Shown here: positions 54,839 to 64,000 of the stretch, piece by piece
Position numbering within the stretch: the first letter of the stretch is position 1
Layout: every line of letters starts with the position of its first letter
From: CAVZTA01 sp963778025
GTDB taxonomy: Bacteria > Chloroflexota > Limnocylindria > Limnocylindrales > CSP1-4
Direction of reading: 5' to 3'
Assembly (NCBI GenBank): GCA_963778025.1
Contig: CAVZTA010000009.1
Location: forward strand, 385,063-449,062
Length of the DNA stretch: 64,000 bases
Made by a program: the position numbers and the translations under genes
The notes under the pieces: generated by a model
What the model was told of the DNA's origin: nothing
What the model saw: the letters and a program-made list of their open reading frames with translations, nothing else
The model's database searches: none

Positions 54839-56815
54839 TCAGTTCGACGACGACGGGTCGAGCGAGCTGAAGTAGTCGCGCACGTAGTCCTTCACCGACA
54901 GCGGCACGTACGACCGGTCGAGGGTGGTGTTGGCGTACTGGTAGAAGTCGCTGTAGACGTCCTGGTAGGGCACGTACGAGCCGTTGTTCTGGCCCTGGCC
55001 GGGGGTCTGGCCCTGCTGGGTCTGGCCGTCCCCGCCGGTCCCCGCGATGTACGACGGGTCGCCGGGCTTGCCGAGGCGATCGAACGGGGCGTACACCGAC
55101 GACAGGTCCTCGCCGAGCTGGGCCGGCCGGTTCGGGTTCGTGGGCCCGCGCGGCGCGCCGCCGCCTGAGATGCCGGTACCGAGATGGCTGGCGTTGGAGC
55201 CGCCGCCCGCGAGCGAGCCGCCGTTCTGGCTGTTGCCGTTGCCTTGCCCTTGACCCTGCCCCTGGCCCTGACCCTGGCCCTGACCCTGGCCTTGGCCCTG
55301 ACCCTGGCCTTGCCCCTGGCCCTGGCCCTGGCCCTGGCCTTGGCCCTGCCCCTGGCCCTGGCCCTGCCCCTGGCCCTGACCCTGCCCCTGACCGCCCGAT
55401 CGACCGGGCTGCTGGCCCTGGCCCTGACCGGGCTGACCCGACTGGCCTGGCTGGCCGGACTGCCCGCTGCCCTGCTGGCCTTGACCTTGCTGCCCGTTGC
55501 CCTGCTGACCCTGGCCGTTCTGGCCCTGTTGCCCGTTCTGGCCCTGTTGCCCGTTGCCCTGCTGGCCGCTCTGTCCCTGCTGGCCCTGCTGGCCGCTCTG
55601 GCCCTGCTGGCCCGCGTTCGCGAGGTTCCGGCGCGCCTCCTGGAGACGCGACGCCGCGGCCGCGAGATCACGGTCGATGTCGACGTCCTTGTCCGCGGTC
55701 TCGAGTGCCTCACCCAGGCGGTCGAGGGCTTCCTTCGCGGCCTCGTCGTTGCCGCCGGCCAGGCTCTGGACCGCGTCGCGGAGCGCCTGGCCCGCGGCAC
55801 CCGACGCCTGGCTCGCCTGCGCCTGGAGCTGTGCCAGTTGCGCGGCGAGATCCCGCTTCTGCTCGTCGCTCATGCCGGCGAGCTCGTCGCCGGCCTGATG
55901 CAGATCCTGGCGCGCTTGCGCCGGGTCACCGTCAGGGTTCTTCTTCGGATCGCCCGAGGCGGCGCGCGAGAGCGACCGCGACAACGCGGCGAGCGACGAC
56001 GCCCGCTGCTCGTTCGCCGGGTCCAGCTGGGCCCGGACGTCGCCCTCGAGCGCGCCCACGCGGGCGAGGTTCAGGTCGAGGTCGCCCGGCCGCTCGCGGA
56101 GCCGCTGTGCGAGCTCGCGAAGGTCCTTGGCGACCTGCGTGCGGGGGTCGGTCGGATCGACGCCCTTGCCCTCGAGGTCCTTCGCGACGTCCTCGATGCG
56201 CTGCGCCTGACGCTGGGCCTCGGCGCGGATCTGGGCATCGCGCTGGATGACGAGGTCCTGCGGGTTGGGCAGCAGCAGGGCGGGCACGATGAGGACGGAG
56301 GCGACCAGGGCGACCACGGCCGGTCGGGGCGAGAAGCGCGGCCTGAACAGATCGGGCCGGACCGTGGCCAGCGCGTGGGCGGCGTCGCGGCGCTGCCGGC
56401 GCACGAATCGGCCCTCGGCCGCGACGAGGTCGAAGTCCGGGCGGCTGGCATCGATCGTCTCGTCGTCGGCCTCGCCGGGTGCGGTCGTCGTCGGCATCGC
56501 CGCCGCGAATGCGAGCGCGCTCGCGAGCCGGTCACCGGTGCCACCCTCGGCGTCGACGGCGATCGCGGTCTCGCCGATCGTCGGCCGGATCCGGACCGCC
56601 GCGACGAGCAGCGCAAGCAGTCCGAGGACCGGGATGGCGGCCGCGTAGAGCATCGCGGACGGGATCGGGAAGAGCCGCTGGAGCACCGCCACGACGAGCA
56701 CGCCCGCCGCGATGCCGGCCGCGACCAGCCACGCCCGCCGGACGATGCGCCGGAACCACAGCCGGCGCCGATGCGGGACGAGACCCGACCGGATCCGCCC
56801 CAGCGTCGGGTCCAT
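54839..56815 (-). CDS. membrane protein with long Gly-Gln-rich low-complexity region (DUF4175-like)
   Basis: 658 residues. Two membrane helices near residues 30-73, a third near 168-186, then a long helical, probably coiled-coil, segment (residues about 190-400) rich in Ala, Gln and Asp (AAQLAQLQAQASQASGAAGQALRDAV). From about 400 to 540 the chain is almost only Gly and Gln with some Ser and Asn, including about 23 uninterrupted GQ pairs. The tail (VYAPFDRLGKPGDPSYIAG, YQDVYSDFYQYANTTLDRSYVP) is ordinary. This layout matches DUF4175-type proteins seen beside MoxR/DUF58 genes. The GQ stretch may be a flexible spacer or sticky segment. Confidence 0.8.
   Translation of the reverse strand: MDPTLGRIRSGLVPHRRRLWFRRIVRRAWLVAAGIAAGVLVVAVLQRLFPIPSAMLYAAAIPVLGLLALLVAAVRIRPTIGETAIAVDAEGGTGDRLASALAFAAAMPTTTAPGEADDETIDASRPDFDLVAAEGRFVRRQRRDAAHALATVRPDLFRPRFSPRPAVVALVASVLIVPALLLPNPQDLVIQRDAQIRAEAQRQAQRIEDVAKDLEGKGVDPTDPRTQVAKDLRELAQRLRERPGDLDLNLARVGALEGDVRAQLDPANEQRASSLAALSRSLSRAASGDPKKNPDGDPAQARQDLHQAGDELAGMSDEQKRDLAAQLAQLQAQASQASGAAGQALRDAVQSLAGGNDEAAKEALDRLGEALETADKDVDIDRDLAAAASRLQEARRNLANAGQQGQSGQQGQQGQSGQQGNGQQGQNGQQGQNGQGQQGNGQQGQGQQGSGQSGQPGQSGQPGQGQGQQPGRSGGQGQGQGQGQGQGQGQGQGQGQGQGQGQGQGQGQGQGQGQGQGQGQGQGQGNGNSQNGGSLAGGGSNASHLGTGISGGGAPRGPTNPNRPAQLGEDLSSVYAPFDRLGKPGDPSYIAGTGGDGQTQQGQTPGQGQNNGSYVPYQDVYSDFYQYANTTLDRSYVPLSVKDYVRDYFSSLDPSSSN
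55240..55615 (+). repeat. hexanucleotide-type low-complexity tract encoding the GQ region
   Basis: On the plus strand the tract reads as repeated CCCTGG and CCTTGG or CCCTGA units, coding (GlyGln)n on the minus strand; beyond 55393 units become CCCTGCTGG-like (GlyGlnGlnGlyGln). Units alternate between synonymous codons, so the protein pattern is kept while the DNA drifts. Such tracts are prone to slippage and to assembly collapse. Confidence 0.85.
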
Positions 56816-56926
56816 CGGCCCCGCGACGACGCGCGCCGGATCGGCCGGGACGTAGGTCGGCGCAGCGGGCCCGGCGGCTCCGACGGCGCCGGAGATCCGG
56901 GAGGGCGAACGAACGACGCCTCGGCA

Positions 56927-58048
56927 TCAGGTCTGACTCCCTGCGGGCCGGCGGCGAGGACGTGGCAGGCGGAGTCGCCAGCGCCGGGTCGGCGTGACCA
57001 ACTGGACGGACAGGACGATGAGGATCAGTGACAGCACGATCCACGCGGCCGCGGCGCGCGGCCAGTAGCCGTCGCGCTGGACCCCGAACTGCTGTGGCTG
57101 TGGCTCGGCCTGGAACACCCCACCGCCGCCCACGCCGACACCCGGCGCCGGCACGGCGACCGGCTGGCTCACGTCACCGAACCCCGTCGGCGGCCGGTCG
57201 GTGACGAAGCCGATGATCGAGCAGTACGTCCCGAACCCGGTCTCCGTGCCACACAGGACGTCGGCCTGGGCCACGAACGGGTTGAACCACAGCAGCGCGC
57301 CGGGCGGCCGGCGCTGGAGCGACTCGACGACCGACTCGTTGGCCCGGATCGGTCCGGACATCCGCCAGTCGGTCATGACGCCCCAGAAGTAGAAGATGAA
57401 CCCGGTGCCCAGCGTCAGCGCCAGGACGAGGAAGTACGTCAGCACCGTCGCGCCCTGGGTGCGTCGGACGAGCGATGACGCGAACAGGCCGACCGTCCCG
57501 AGCCCGAAGCCCGTGATGAACAGGATCAGATAGCCCCGGATCAGGTCGTCCGGCGAGACCCCGCCGAACGTGAACACGAGCGCCGTCAGTGGGATCGACG
57601 ACAGGATGAGCAGGAACACGAACGTGAGCGCGGACGCGAGCTTGCCGAGCACGATGGCCAGCGAGCTGATGGGCGTCGTGGCGAGCAGGTCCAGCGTCTG
57701 CTTCTCGCGCTCCAGGCTGATGGCGCCGGCGGTGTAGGCCGGGGCGAGGAAGACGACGAGCAGCGTCTGGAACATCAGCAGGCCGATGAACACCTCGCGG
57801 CCGATCTGCGCGGCGGCGAAGAACGAGCCGTTGCCGAAACCGACGTTGACCCGCTGCTCCTGGATGAGCTCCATCATCCACGCGAACCCCGCGAGGACGA
57901 CCAGGTAGAACGTCAGGAAGATGAATGCGCGGCGGCCGCGCATCCGGCCCCGCAGCTCCTTGGTGCCGACGGCCACGATCCCGATGCCGATGTCGCGCAG
58001 CGCACCGAAGCGCCGTCGCGCCGGAGCGGGCACGGCGACCGCCGTCAT
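56927..58048 (-). CDS. ABC-2 family permease
   Basis: 373 residues, about seven membrane segments. Begins on the ATGA of the ATPase gene. Family marks: GTKELRGRMRGRRAFIFLTFYLVVLAG, then AGAISLEREKQTLDLLATTPISSLAIVLGKLASAL, the typical ABC-2 intracellular loop, and GFGLGTVGLFASSLVRRTQGATVLTYF. An external loop of about 80 residues (AQADVLCGTETGFGTYCSIIGF) near the end holds two cysteines. With the upstream ATPase it makes an exporter belonging to the envelope operon. Cargo unknown. Confidence 0.88.
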   Translation of the reverse strand: MTAVAVPAPARRRFGALRDIGIGIVAVGTKELRGRMRGRRAFIFLTFYLVVLAGFAWMMELIQEQRVNVGFGNGSFFAAAQIGREVFIGLLMFQTLLVVFLAPAYTAGAISLEREKQTLDLLATTPISSLAIVLGKLASALTFVFLLILSSIPLTALVFTFGGVSPDDLIRGYLILFITGFGLGTVGLFASSLVRRTQGATVLTYFLVLALTLGTGFIFYFWGVMTDWRMSGPIRANESVVESLQRRPPGALLWFNPFVAQADVLCGTETGFGTYCSIIGFVTDRPPTGFGDVSQPVAVPAPGVGVGGGGVFQAEPQPQQFGVQRDGYWPRAAAAWIVLSLILIVLSVQLVTPTRRWRLRLPRPRRRPAGSQT

Positions 58049-59031
58049 GCGGTCGCCCCGACGGCCGTGACCGGCGTCGCGATCCCGAGGGCCTCGTCGC
58101 GCGCGGTGACCTGAAGGAACAGCTCCTCGAGGTCGCTCGCGGCGCGGGCGAAGGAGACGACCGACAGGCCGTGCCGGACCGCCGCGCCCAGCAGCGCCGC
58201 CGTCGCCGCGTCGTCCCCGCGGAACCCGAGCTCGATCGTGCCGTCGGCGAGCAGCTGGGCGGACGCGACATCGAGCTGGTCGCCGAACCAGGTGACCGCC
58301 GCCTCGAGCTCCTCGGCGTCGGCCAGGAGCCGCACCCGGAGCACGGAGCCGGCGCGCAACCGCTGCTCGATGTCGGCGACCCGGCCCTGCGCCAGGACCT
58401 GCCCCCGGTCGACGATGGCGACCGCGGTGCACAGCTCCTCGAGCTCGGGGAGGATGTGGGACGAGATGAGGATCGTCTTGCCCAGGGAGCGGAGCTCCCG
58501 GAGGAGCTCGCGGAGCTCGATGCGCGCGCGCGGGTCGAGACCGGACGCGGGCTCGTCGAGCACCAGCACCGCCGGGTCGTGGACCAGCGTGTGGGCGAGG
58601 CACAGGCGCTGCTGCATGCCGCGCGAGAGGCCCTGGACGTAGCTGTCGCGCTTGTCGGCGAGGTCGACCAGGTCCAGCAGGTCGCCGATCATCCGGCGGC
58701 GGGTCGGGGCGGGGATGCCATAGCACCGGGCGAAGAAGTCCAGGTACTCCCAGACCTTCATGTCGTCGTACACCCCGAACACGTCCGGCATGAAGCCGAG
58801 GACGCGACGCACATCGTTGGGGTTCCTGCGCACGGACGCCCCGGCGATCTCGGCATCGCCGGAGTCCGGGACGAGCAGCGTCGACAGGATCCGCAGGGTG
58901 GTGGTCTTGCCGGCGCCGTTCGGGCCGACGAGCCCGAAGATCTCGCCCTCGGCGACGTCGAGGTCCAGGCCGCCGACCGCGAGCGTCTTGTCGTAGCGCT
59001 TCACGAGCCCGCGGGCCGTGACGATGCTCAC
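58045..59031 (-). CDS. ABC transporter ATP-binding protein
   Basis: 328 residues, GTG start at 59031 overlapping the upstream stop (GTGA). Walker A LVGPNGAGKTTTLRIL, Q-loop region GFMPDVFGVYDDMKVWEYLDFFARCYG, signature GLSRGMQQRLCLAHTLVHDP, Walker B VLVLDEPASGLDP and ISSHILPELEELC. The C-terminal part (RLRAGSVLRVRLLADAEELEAA...LEELFLQVT) is as in NosF/GldA-like ATPases that pair with ABC-2 permeases. Coupled to the permease by ATGA. Confidence 0.93.
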   Translation of the reverse strand: MSIVTARGLVKRYDKTLAVGGLDLDVAEGEIFGLVGPNGAGKTTTLRILSTLLVPDSGDAEIAGASVRRNPNDVRRVLGFMPDVFGVYDDMKVWEYLDFFARCYGIPAPTRRRMIGDLLDLVDLADKRDSYVQGLSRGMQQRLCLAHTLVHDPAVLVLDEPASGLDPRARIELRELLRELRSLGKTILISSHILPELEELCTAVAIVDRGQVLAQGRVADIEQRLRAGSVLRVRLLADAEELEAAVTWFGDQLDVASAQLLADGTIELGFRGDDAATAALLGAAVRHGLSVVSFARAASDLEELFLQVTARDEALGIATPVTAVGATA

Positions 59032-61611
59032 GAGACGTCGCCCTCCAGCTGGACGTTGAACTGGAAGCCGATGCCGTCGGGGCTGTCGTTCGTGAAGCGG
59101 ACCTCGACCTCACCGGTCGACGCGTCGACCCAGCGCTCCGGGTCGTCGAGGCTGTACACCCGGCCCTGCTCGAACGCCGGGAACAGGACGAACTCGCCGG
59201 TCTTCCGGTCGCGGATCTCGACCGCGGGCAAGCCATCCGGACCGGACTTGGGGTCGCAGGCGTCGCCTTCCTGACCGGGCTTGGACGTCGCGCCCGGGTC
59301 GTTTCCCGACGCATTCTGGGACGGGACGGGCCCGACACACGCCGGCGCCGGCTGGAGGGTCTCGGGGTCCAGGCCCTGCAGACCGATGTCGCCGCCGAAG
59401 TTCATGCCGACGAGCACCCGGGTCGGCTTGAGCGTGCCCTCGAACGGGATCGGCTTGTACACGATGCGCGCCGTGCCGTTGCCGAAGTTGACGGTCCACG
59501 GGTCCTTGTTGAAGAACGGGGCGTCGACCTCGACGACCGAGCTGCGCATCAGGTCGCTGCGGAAGACGGTCTTGCCCTTGACGCTGAGCGTCACGGGCAC
59601 CTCGTACAGGACGTTGCCCACGCGCCGTGACTTCTGGCCCTCGATCTCGACGGGCACGACGGGGTCCTCGCCCCACGCGAGGATCAGCGCGGTGTCCGCC
59701 GAGAACTGGTTCGAGAAGCCGGTGACCGGGTCGAACGTGAGCTGGTCGATGATCGCCCGGCGGACGAGCTTGCGCTGGGACTCCGCGTCGAACGTGCCGC
59801 TGCCGTCGAAGAACGCGTTGCCCACGATGCGCTCGCTGAGCTGCGCGACCGCGAACGGGTTCTGCTCGAGGCGCATGTCGATCTTCGCGGACTGCCCCGG
59901 AGCGAGGTCACCGCCCACCACCTGCGCCGACGAGCCGAGCACCACGGCCGGCTTCTCCAGCACCTTGTCGGACTGGTTGGTGATCGTGCCGACGACCTTG
60001 CCGTCGTCGAGCTTGAGGTCGGCCGCGATCAGCGGCACCTGCGCGGGCGCCTCGGCACGGACCGCGCGCAGCGAACCGAAGGCGACGGACAGGTCGCGCA
60101 CGCGTGCCGACATCGTCGCCCTGGAGCACGTCGAGGGGTCCCGAGGTGTCGCCGCCGAACATGTCGCCACTGATGGGCGACGACAGGAGCGCCCCGCCGG
60201 GCACCTTGAGCTGGTACGTGGCGCGGGTCGGGGAGAACAGCCCCAGGTACGACCACGCCAGGCCCTCCGTGGTGCCGGGGGCGCCGCGGACGATCGCGAT
60301 CTCGTGGACGATGAGGTCCGAGCCACGCAGCGCATTGCCGAAGCCGAACGCGCCGACCGTGAACACCGCGATGAGCGTGGGGATGGTGACCCACGCCCAC
60401 TCGCGACGGTCGAGCCAGCGGAGGACGAGGTAATTGATCGGCCCGATGAGCAGGATGTAGCCGAACAGCAGCGCGATGAGGCCGCCGATGGGCGGCAGCG
60501 CCAGGCTCGGCAGGTTCCAGATCGCGCTGACCAGCTGACCGTCATCGTTCAGCGCGGTCGTCGTGCCGGCGCGCGCCGGGAGGAGGCGGCGCCACAGCGG
60601 CGTGCTCGCGTCCTTCGAGTCGGCGATCCAGTCGGTCGCTGGGTCGAAGCCCACGATCGTCACGGAGCCCGTGCCGTACGTCATCTCGGCGGCGATCGCG
60701 CGGTCGCCGGACGCGGCGAGGATCCGGCCTCGGGCGAGCTCGCCGGCGAGCGCCGGGACGGCGGTGGCGCCCTTGGGCAGTGAGCCCAGCAGCGTGGCGA
60801 ACGTCTCGGGATCGGCGTCGACGAGCGCGGTGGGGCGATAGGGCAGCAGCTCGTCGGGGAAGGCGCTGAGCGCGTCCGGTCCGGCCGTCCCGCCCACGAT
60901 CACGAGCCGGCCGCCCGAGGCGATCCAGCCGCGCAGCGCGGCGACCTGCGCGGTGGTCAGCGTGGTGCTGTCGACGTCCTGCCAGATGAGGCGATCGAGC
61001 GATGCCCACGCCTCGACCCGATCGGGCAGGTCGGCGACCTTGAGCCCGGCGATGACGGCAGCCTGGCCGGTGGGCGAGGGGAGCAGGTCGAGCTCGCCGG
61101 CGAGCCGCCCCGACTCCTCCGCGACGATGCCCACGAACAGCTGGCTCTGGTCGTGGAGCGCGAACTTCACCTGGCTCGTCGTGATCGTGGTGGCGCCGCT
61201 GACCAGGGCGACGTCGAGGCTGCCGCCGAACGACGGCGGCTGGGCGTAGAGCGTGTAGTCCTTGCGCGAGCCCGTCGGCAGGTCGACCGGCGTGCCGAAT
61301 CGCGTCTTCCCGCTGACCCCGCCCGAGATCCGCAGCTCGCCCGTGATCGCCGGGCCGTCGTTGCTGAGGCTCACCTTGAGCGCCATCCACGTGCCGTTGC
61401 GGGTATGACCCTGGAACAGCGCGTGGGCCTCCATCGTGAGGCCCTCGGCGGCGGACGCGGTCGCAGCGAACGGGAGCAGCGCCGCGACGGCGACGGCCGC
61501 TGCAAGGAGGATCTGCGCGATGCGCCCGCGGCGCCTCGGTGACCGATGATCGGGGGCGGTGGCGCGCACGCAGGCTCCTGGGACAGGGGATGACGCCGAA
61601 GATCTGCTCAT
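59028..61611 (-). CDS. large exported membrane protein with GATase-like fold, one frameshift
   Basis: About 860 residues. Signal peptide RGRIAQILLAAAVAVAALLPFAATASAA, then a beta-rich domain, a GATase-like or DUF4350-type segment (AALRGWIASGGRLVIVGGTAGPDALSAFP), membrane helices near 360-420 (GLIALLFGYILLIGPINYLVLRWL, WVTIPTLIAVFTVGAFGFGNAL) and a second beta-rich half. The frame changes near 60110; the second half runs from DLSVAFGSLRAVRAEAP to the stop at 59028. Such proteins accompany ABC-2 exporters in gliding and spore-coat type systems, but the function here is unknown. First gene of the envelope operon. Confidence 0.75.
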
Positions 61612-61700
61612 CGACGTGTCACCCCCACGAAAAGTTGCACCGGGACGCCGGCCCGGGCGTGCGTCCGGGCAAGGCCGCCCGGTCGCGCCCCCGGCGCGGC

Positions 61701-61706
61701 TATCGT
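61701..61706 (+). promoter_or_regulatory. -10 element TATCGT upstream of the DUF1015 gene
   Basis: TATCGT at 61701-61706, the same hexamer as for mutY. The gene start chosen at 61821 leaves a leader of about 108 bases; an ATG at 61710 in the same frame is only three bases past the hexamer, too close for leaderless use. Confidence 0.4.
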
Positions 61707-61820
61707 ACGATGCCCCCGGCCGCAGGTCGCCCGTCGACCCTCCGGGTTCCGACCGACCATGGTCCCGTCATCCCCCGCAGGTGGCGTCGCGTGACGTCCC
61801 GCAGCGCCTCGAGGAGATCC

Positions 61821-63131
61821 GTGCCCGAGATCCGCCCATTCCGCGCGCTCCGGTACCACCCGGACGTCGTGGCGGATCCTGGACGGGTCGTCGCGCCGCC
61901 GTACGACGTCATCGACGCCGAGCGGCATGCCCGGCTCCTGGCGCGTGATCCACGGAACGCCGTCCGCCTGGACCTGCCGACGATCGAGGCCGGTGACGAG
62001 CCCGACGAGCGGTATCGCCGGGTCGCGCGGACGCTGGCCGCGTGGCGCTCCGACGGGACGCTCCGCAAGGACCAACGGTCGTCGGTCTACCTCTACGAGC
62101 AGACGTATCGCGTCCCCGGCACCGACGAGCGGCGGACCCAGCGCGGGTTCTTCGCGGTCGTGCGCCTCGAACCGTTCGGGTCCGGGATCCTGCCGCATGA
62201 GCGGACGATGACCGGTCCGAAGGAGGACCGCTACCGGCTGCTCCGGGCGACGGGCGTGAACACGTCGCCGATCGTGGCGCTGTACGAGGATCGCTCCGGC
62301 GAGAGCCGCACGGTGCTCGATGCGGCGACCGCGGTCGCGCCTTCGATCGACGTGGTCGACGACGACGGTGTCGAGCACCGGCTGTGGGTCGTCACCGACA
62401 CGGGCGAGGCCGATGGTGCGGGTGCGCGCTTGCGCGCGCGCGCGAGCGCCGGCGCCCTGGTCATCGCCGATGGCCACCACCGCTACGAGACGGCGCTGCG
62501 CTACCGCGACGAGCGGCGGATGACGCGCTCGTGCGAGGAGGACCCGCCGTTCGACTATGCCCTGATGCTGCTGCTCGAGGCGACCGGGACGCCGCTCACC
62601 GTGCTGCCGACGCATCGGCTGATCCGCGGGCTGGGCGATGACGGTGCGTCCCTGCTGGCACGGGCCGACGAGCTGTTCGAGGTGACACCGGTCGCATCGG
62701 GATCCGAGCTGGCGGCACGGTTCGGCGCGCCCGGCGCCGGTGGCGGTGGCCGGTTCGGGCTGTGGACCCGACGGGGCGGTGCGCTGCTGGTCGCCCGGCG
62801 TCCTGCGTTCGCGCCGTTGCTGGCCGCGTCCGGAGCGGCGGTCCGGTCGCTGGACGTGTCACTGCTGGCCGCGGCCCTGGATCGCCTCGCGGGGATCGGC
62901 GCAGATGCGGTCGACGCCGGCGAGCGGGTGACCTACACGAAGTCCGCGGCCGAAGCGGTCGCCGCCGTCGACGAGGCACGAGATGGCGTGGATGCCGCGT
63001 TCCTGCTCGAATCGACGCCCGTCGCGTCGATCGTCGAGGTCGCCCGTGCCGGCGACGTGATGCCCCAGAAGTCGACCTACTTCTACCCCAAGGCCCTGAC
63101 CGGCCTCGTCCTGAACCCCCACGAGTGGTGA
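61821..63131 (+). CDS. DUF1015 family protein (HprK/SerK-like fold)
   Basis: 436 residues, GTG start with GAGGAG five bases upstream. DUF1015 motifs: IRPFRALRYHPD, VVAPPYDVIDAERHARLLARDPRN, YEQTYRVPGTDERRTQRGFFAVVRLEPFGSGILPHERTM, the ADGHHRYETALRYRDE block and MPQKSTYFYPKALTGLVLNP. Archaeal members of the wider family are reported as ADP-dependent serine kinases; whether this one is a kinase is not known. Divergent from the envelope operon. Stop overlaps the next gene (TGATG). Confidence 0.9.
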   Translation: MPEIRPFRALRYHPDVVADPGRVVAPPYDVIDAERHARLLARDPRNAVRLDLPTIEAGDEPDERYRRVARTLAAWRSDGTLRKDQRSSVYLYEQTYRVPGTDERRTQRGFFAVVRLEPFGSGILPHERTMTGPKEDRYRLLRATGVNTSPIVALYEDRSGESRTVLDAATAVAPSIDVVDDDGVEHRLWVVTDTGEADGAGARLRARASAGALVIADGHHRYETALRYRDERRMTRSCEEDPPFDYALMLLLEATGTPLTVLPTHRLIRGLGDDGASLLARADELFEVTPVASGSELAARFGAPGAGGGGRFGLWTRRGGALLVARRPAFAPLLAASGAAVRSLDVSLLAAALDRLAGIGADAVDAGERVTYTKSAAEAVAAVDEARDGVDAAFLLESTPVASIVEVARAGDVMPQKSTYFYPKALTGLVLNPHEW

Positions 63132-64000
63132 TGACCGATCCGACGACCGAGCGGCTGCTGACCCGCACCGCCTCTTCGACCAACGGCGGCCGCCCTGTCC
63201 GCAAGGACGAGATCGAGCTGCCCGACCGCGGCCTGTACATCGAGTCATGGCTGCCGGAGCGACGCTCGCGGCGCAAGCCACTGCTGTTCGTCCACGGCGA
63301 GCTGGCCGGGTCGTGGGTCTGGGAGCGCCTGCTGCACCACTTCGCCGCACGAGGCTGGGAAGGGCACGCGCTCAACCTCCGGAATCACTTCTGGTCGTCG
63401 TCGGCGGACCCGACCACGCTGTCGTTCGACACGTACACCGAGGACGTGGTCGCGGCGCTGGAGCGGCTGGGACCCGGGACGGTGGCGATCGGCCACGGGA
63501 TGGGGGCGCTGCTGTCCCTCAAGGCGCTGGAGCGGATGCCGGCGAGCGGCTATGTGCTGATCGCGCCGCTCCTGCCCGGGCCGCTGCGCTCACCGGTCCA
63601 GACGCACGAGGTCCGCGAGGTGCCCGACGTCTACGGCCGTTCGATGCTGGGCTGGGAGACGCTGCCCGAGAAGCTGCAGCGCGAGCACCGCGACCTCTCC
63701 ATCGCCGATGTCCTCCGGGTGCAGCATCTGCTGGGCCAGAAGCCGCACGAGTCCGGGCATGCGCGCCGGCAGATCCTGCAGGGCGTGCCGCTGGATCCGT
63801 CGCGGCTGCCGGACGTCCCGCGCCTGGTCATCGCGGGTGGGCTCGACGCGTACGTGTCGGAGCGCGATGCGGAGCGGCTGGCGACCTGGCTCGACGCGGA
63901 GTACGAGCCGTTCGGCGCCCATTCGCACTTCGGGCTGGTGACGGGCGAGTCGAGCTACGGGCAGGTCGCCGACACGATCCGAGGCTTCCTGGAAGCGCAT
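63131..64000 (+). CDS. alpha/beta hydrolase fold protein, runs off the window
   Basis: About 290 residues present, open to the last base. Fold marks: KPLLFVHGELAGSWVWERLLHHFAARGW, ALNLRNHFWSS, then the elbow VAIGHGMGALLSLKALE, RLVIAGGLDAYVSERDAERL (acid region) and FGAHSHFGLV near the His position. The elbow has Gly where the nucleophile Ser is expected (GHGMG instead of GHSMG), so the protein may lack hydrolase activity. It begins on the DUF1015 stop codon and is probably cotranslated with it. Confidence 0.78.
   Translation, partial: MTDPTTERLLTRTASSTNGGRPVRKDEIELPDRGLYIESWLPERRSRRKPLLFVHGELAGSWVWERLLHHFAARGWEGHALNLRNHFWSSSADPTTLSFDTYTEDVVAALERLGPGTVAIGHGMGALLSLKALERMPASGYVLIAPLLPGPLRSPVQTHEVREVPDVYGRSMLGWETLPEKLQREHRDLSIADVLRVQHLLGQKPHESGHARRQILQGVPLDPSRLPDVPRLVIAGGLDAYVSERDAERLATWLDAEYEPFGAHSHFGLVTGESSYGQVADTIRGFLEAH

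Noticed and set aside
55240..55615. A CRISPR-like array
   Set aside because: The repeat is a short in-frame hexanucleotide coding Gly-Gln; there are no spacers.

Overview
The window is about 64 kb of very GC-rich DNA. Coding is dense, GTG starts are common, and many gene joints are ATGA or GTGA overlaps. No rRNA, tRNA, IS transposase, phage gene or CRISPR array could be supported. The gene content (F420-type oxidoreductase, class III cyclase on a STAND ATPase, zinc-ribbon Gly-rich protein, DUF58/MoxR/VWA locus, sortase, lipobox proteins, leaderless-type promoters) fits a soil or freshwater Chloroflexota of the Limnocylindria type. An actinobacterium is the main alternative. This placement is inference; no marker gene settles it.

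Layout. 0-4.3 kb: end of an aldehyde dehydrogenase, a maltokinase-like kinase, a small propeller-like protein, an LLM-family oxidoreductase and divergent mutY. 4.3-10 kb: a repeat-rich spacer, then a TetR-controlled run with a large double palindrome on its promoter (DUF1326, DUF2182, TetR, two alpha/beta hydrolases, a glycosyltransferase). 10-14.3 kb: nnrE, a small membrane protein, and glpD-glpK. 14.3-21.2 kb: a zinc-ribbon gene with its own promoter, 5' hairpin and terminator, then a glycan-use operon (GH36-like glycosidase, ROK kinase, SIS isomerase, GH38 alpha-mannosidase). 21.4-25.8 kb: plsY, then lpdA, E1 alpha and E1 beta of a 2-oxo acid dehydrogenase. 25.8-31.6 kb (minus): a transporter-HEAT-cyclic-nucleotide-binding protein coupled by ATGA to a cyclase-STAND-TPR protein. 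31.8-35 kb: phzF-like, marR and a drug-export-type ABC pair. 35.3-39.6 kb: E2 of the dehydrogenase, a small membrane protein, an NAD-dependent epimerase and lipA. 39.6-40.1 kb: two tandem 147-bp near-perfect palindromic elements. 40.1-47.3 kb: a lipoprotein, adenosine deaminase, a SufR-like regulator with a zinc-ribbon membrane protein, acyl-CoA dehydrogenase, a sortase, another lipoprotein and a Tat-exported protein. 47.4-61.6 kb (minus): a long envelope operon (large membrane protein, ABC ATPase and permease, Gly-Gln-rich protein, MoxR, DUF58, two VWA proteins). 61.8-64 kb: DUF1015 protein and an alpha/beta hydrolase running off the end.

Two properties matter to anyone using this annotation. 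First, at least eleven genes are broken by single-base frame changes although both sides of each break still encode well-conserved protein; the breaks cluster at 1-4, 7.8-9.8, 13-20 and 26-28 kb. Assembly or sequencing indels are the simplest explanation, so these are annotated as one gene each with the break positions noted. Second, many genes have a TAnnnT hexamer ending six bases before the start codon, the signature of leaderless transcription.
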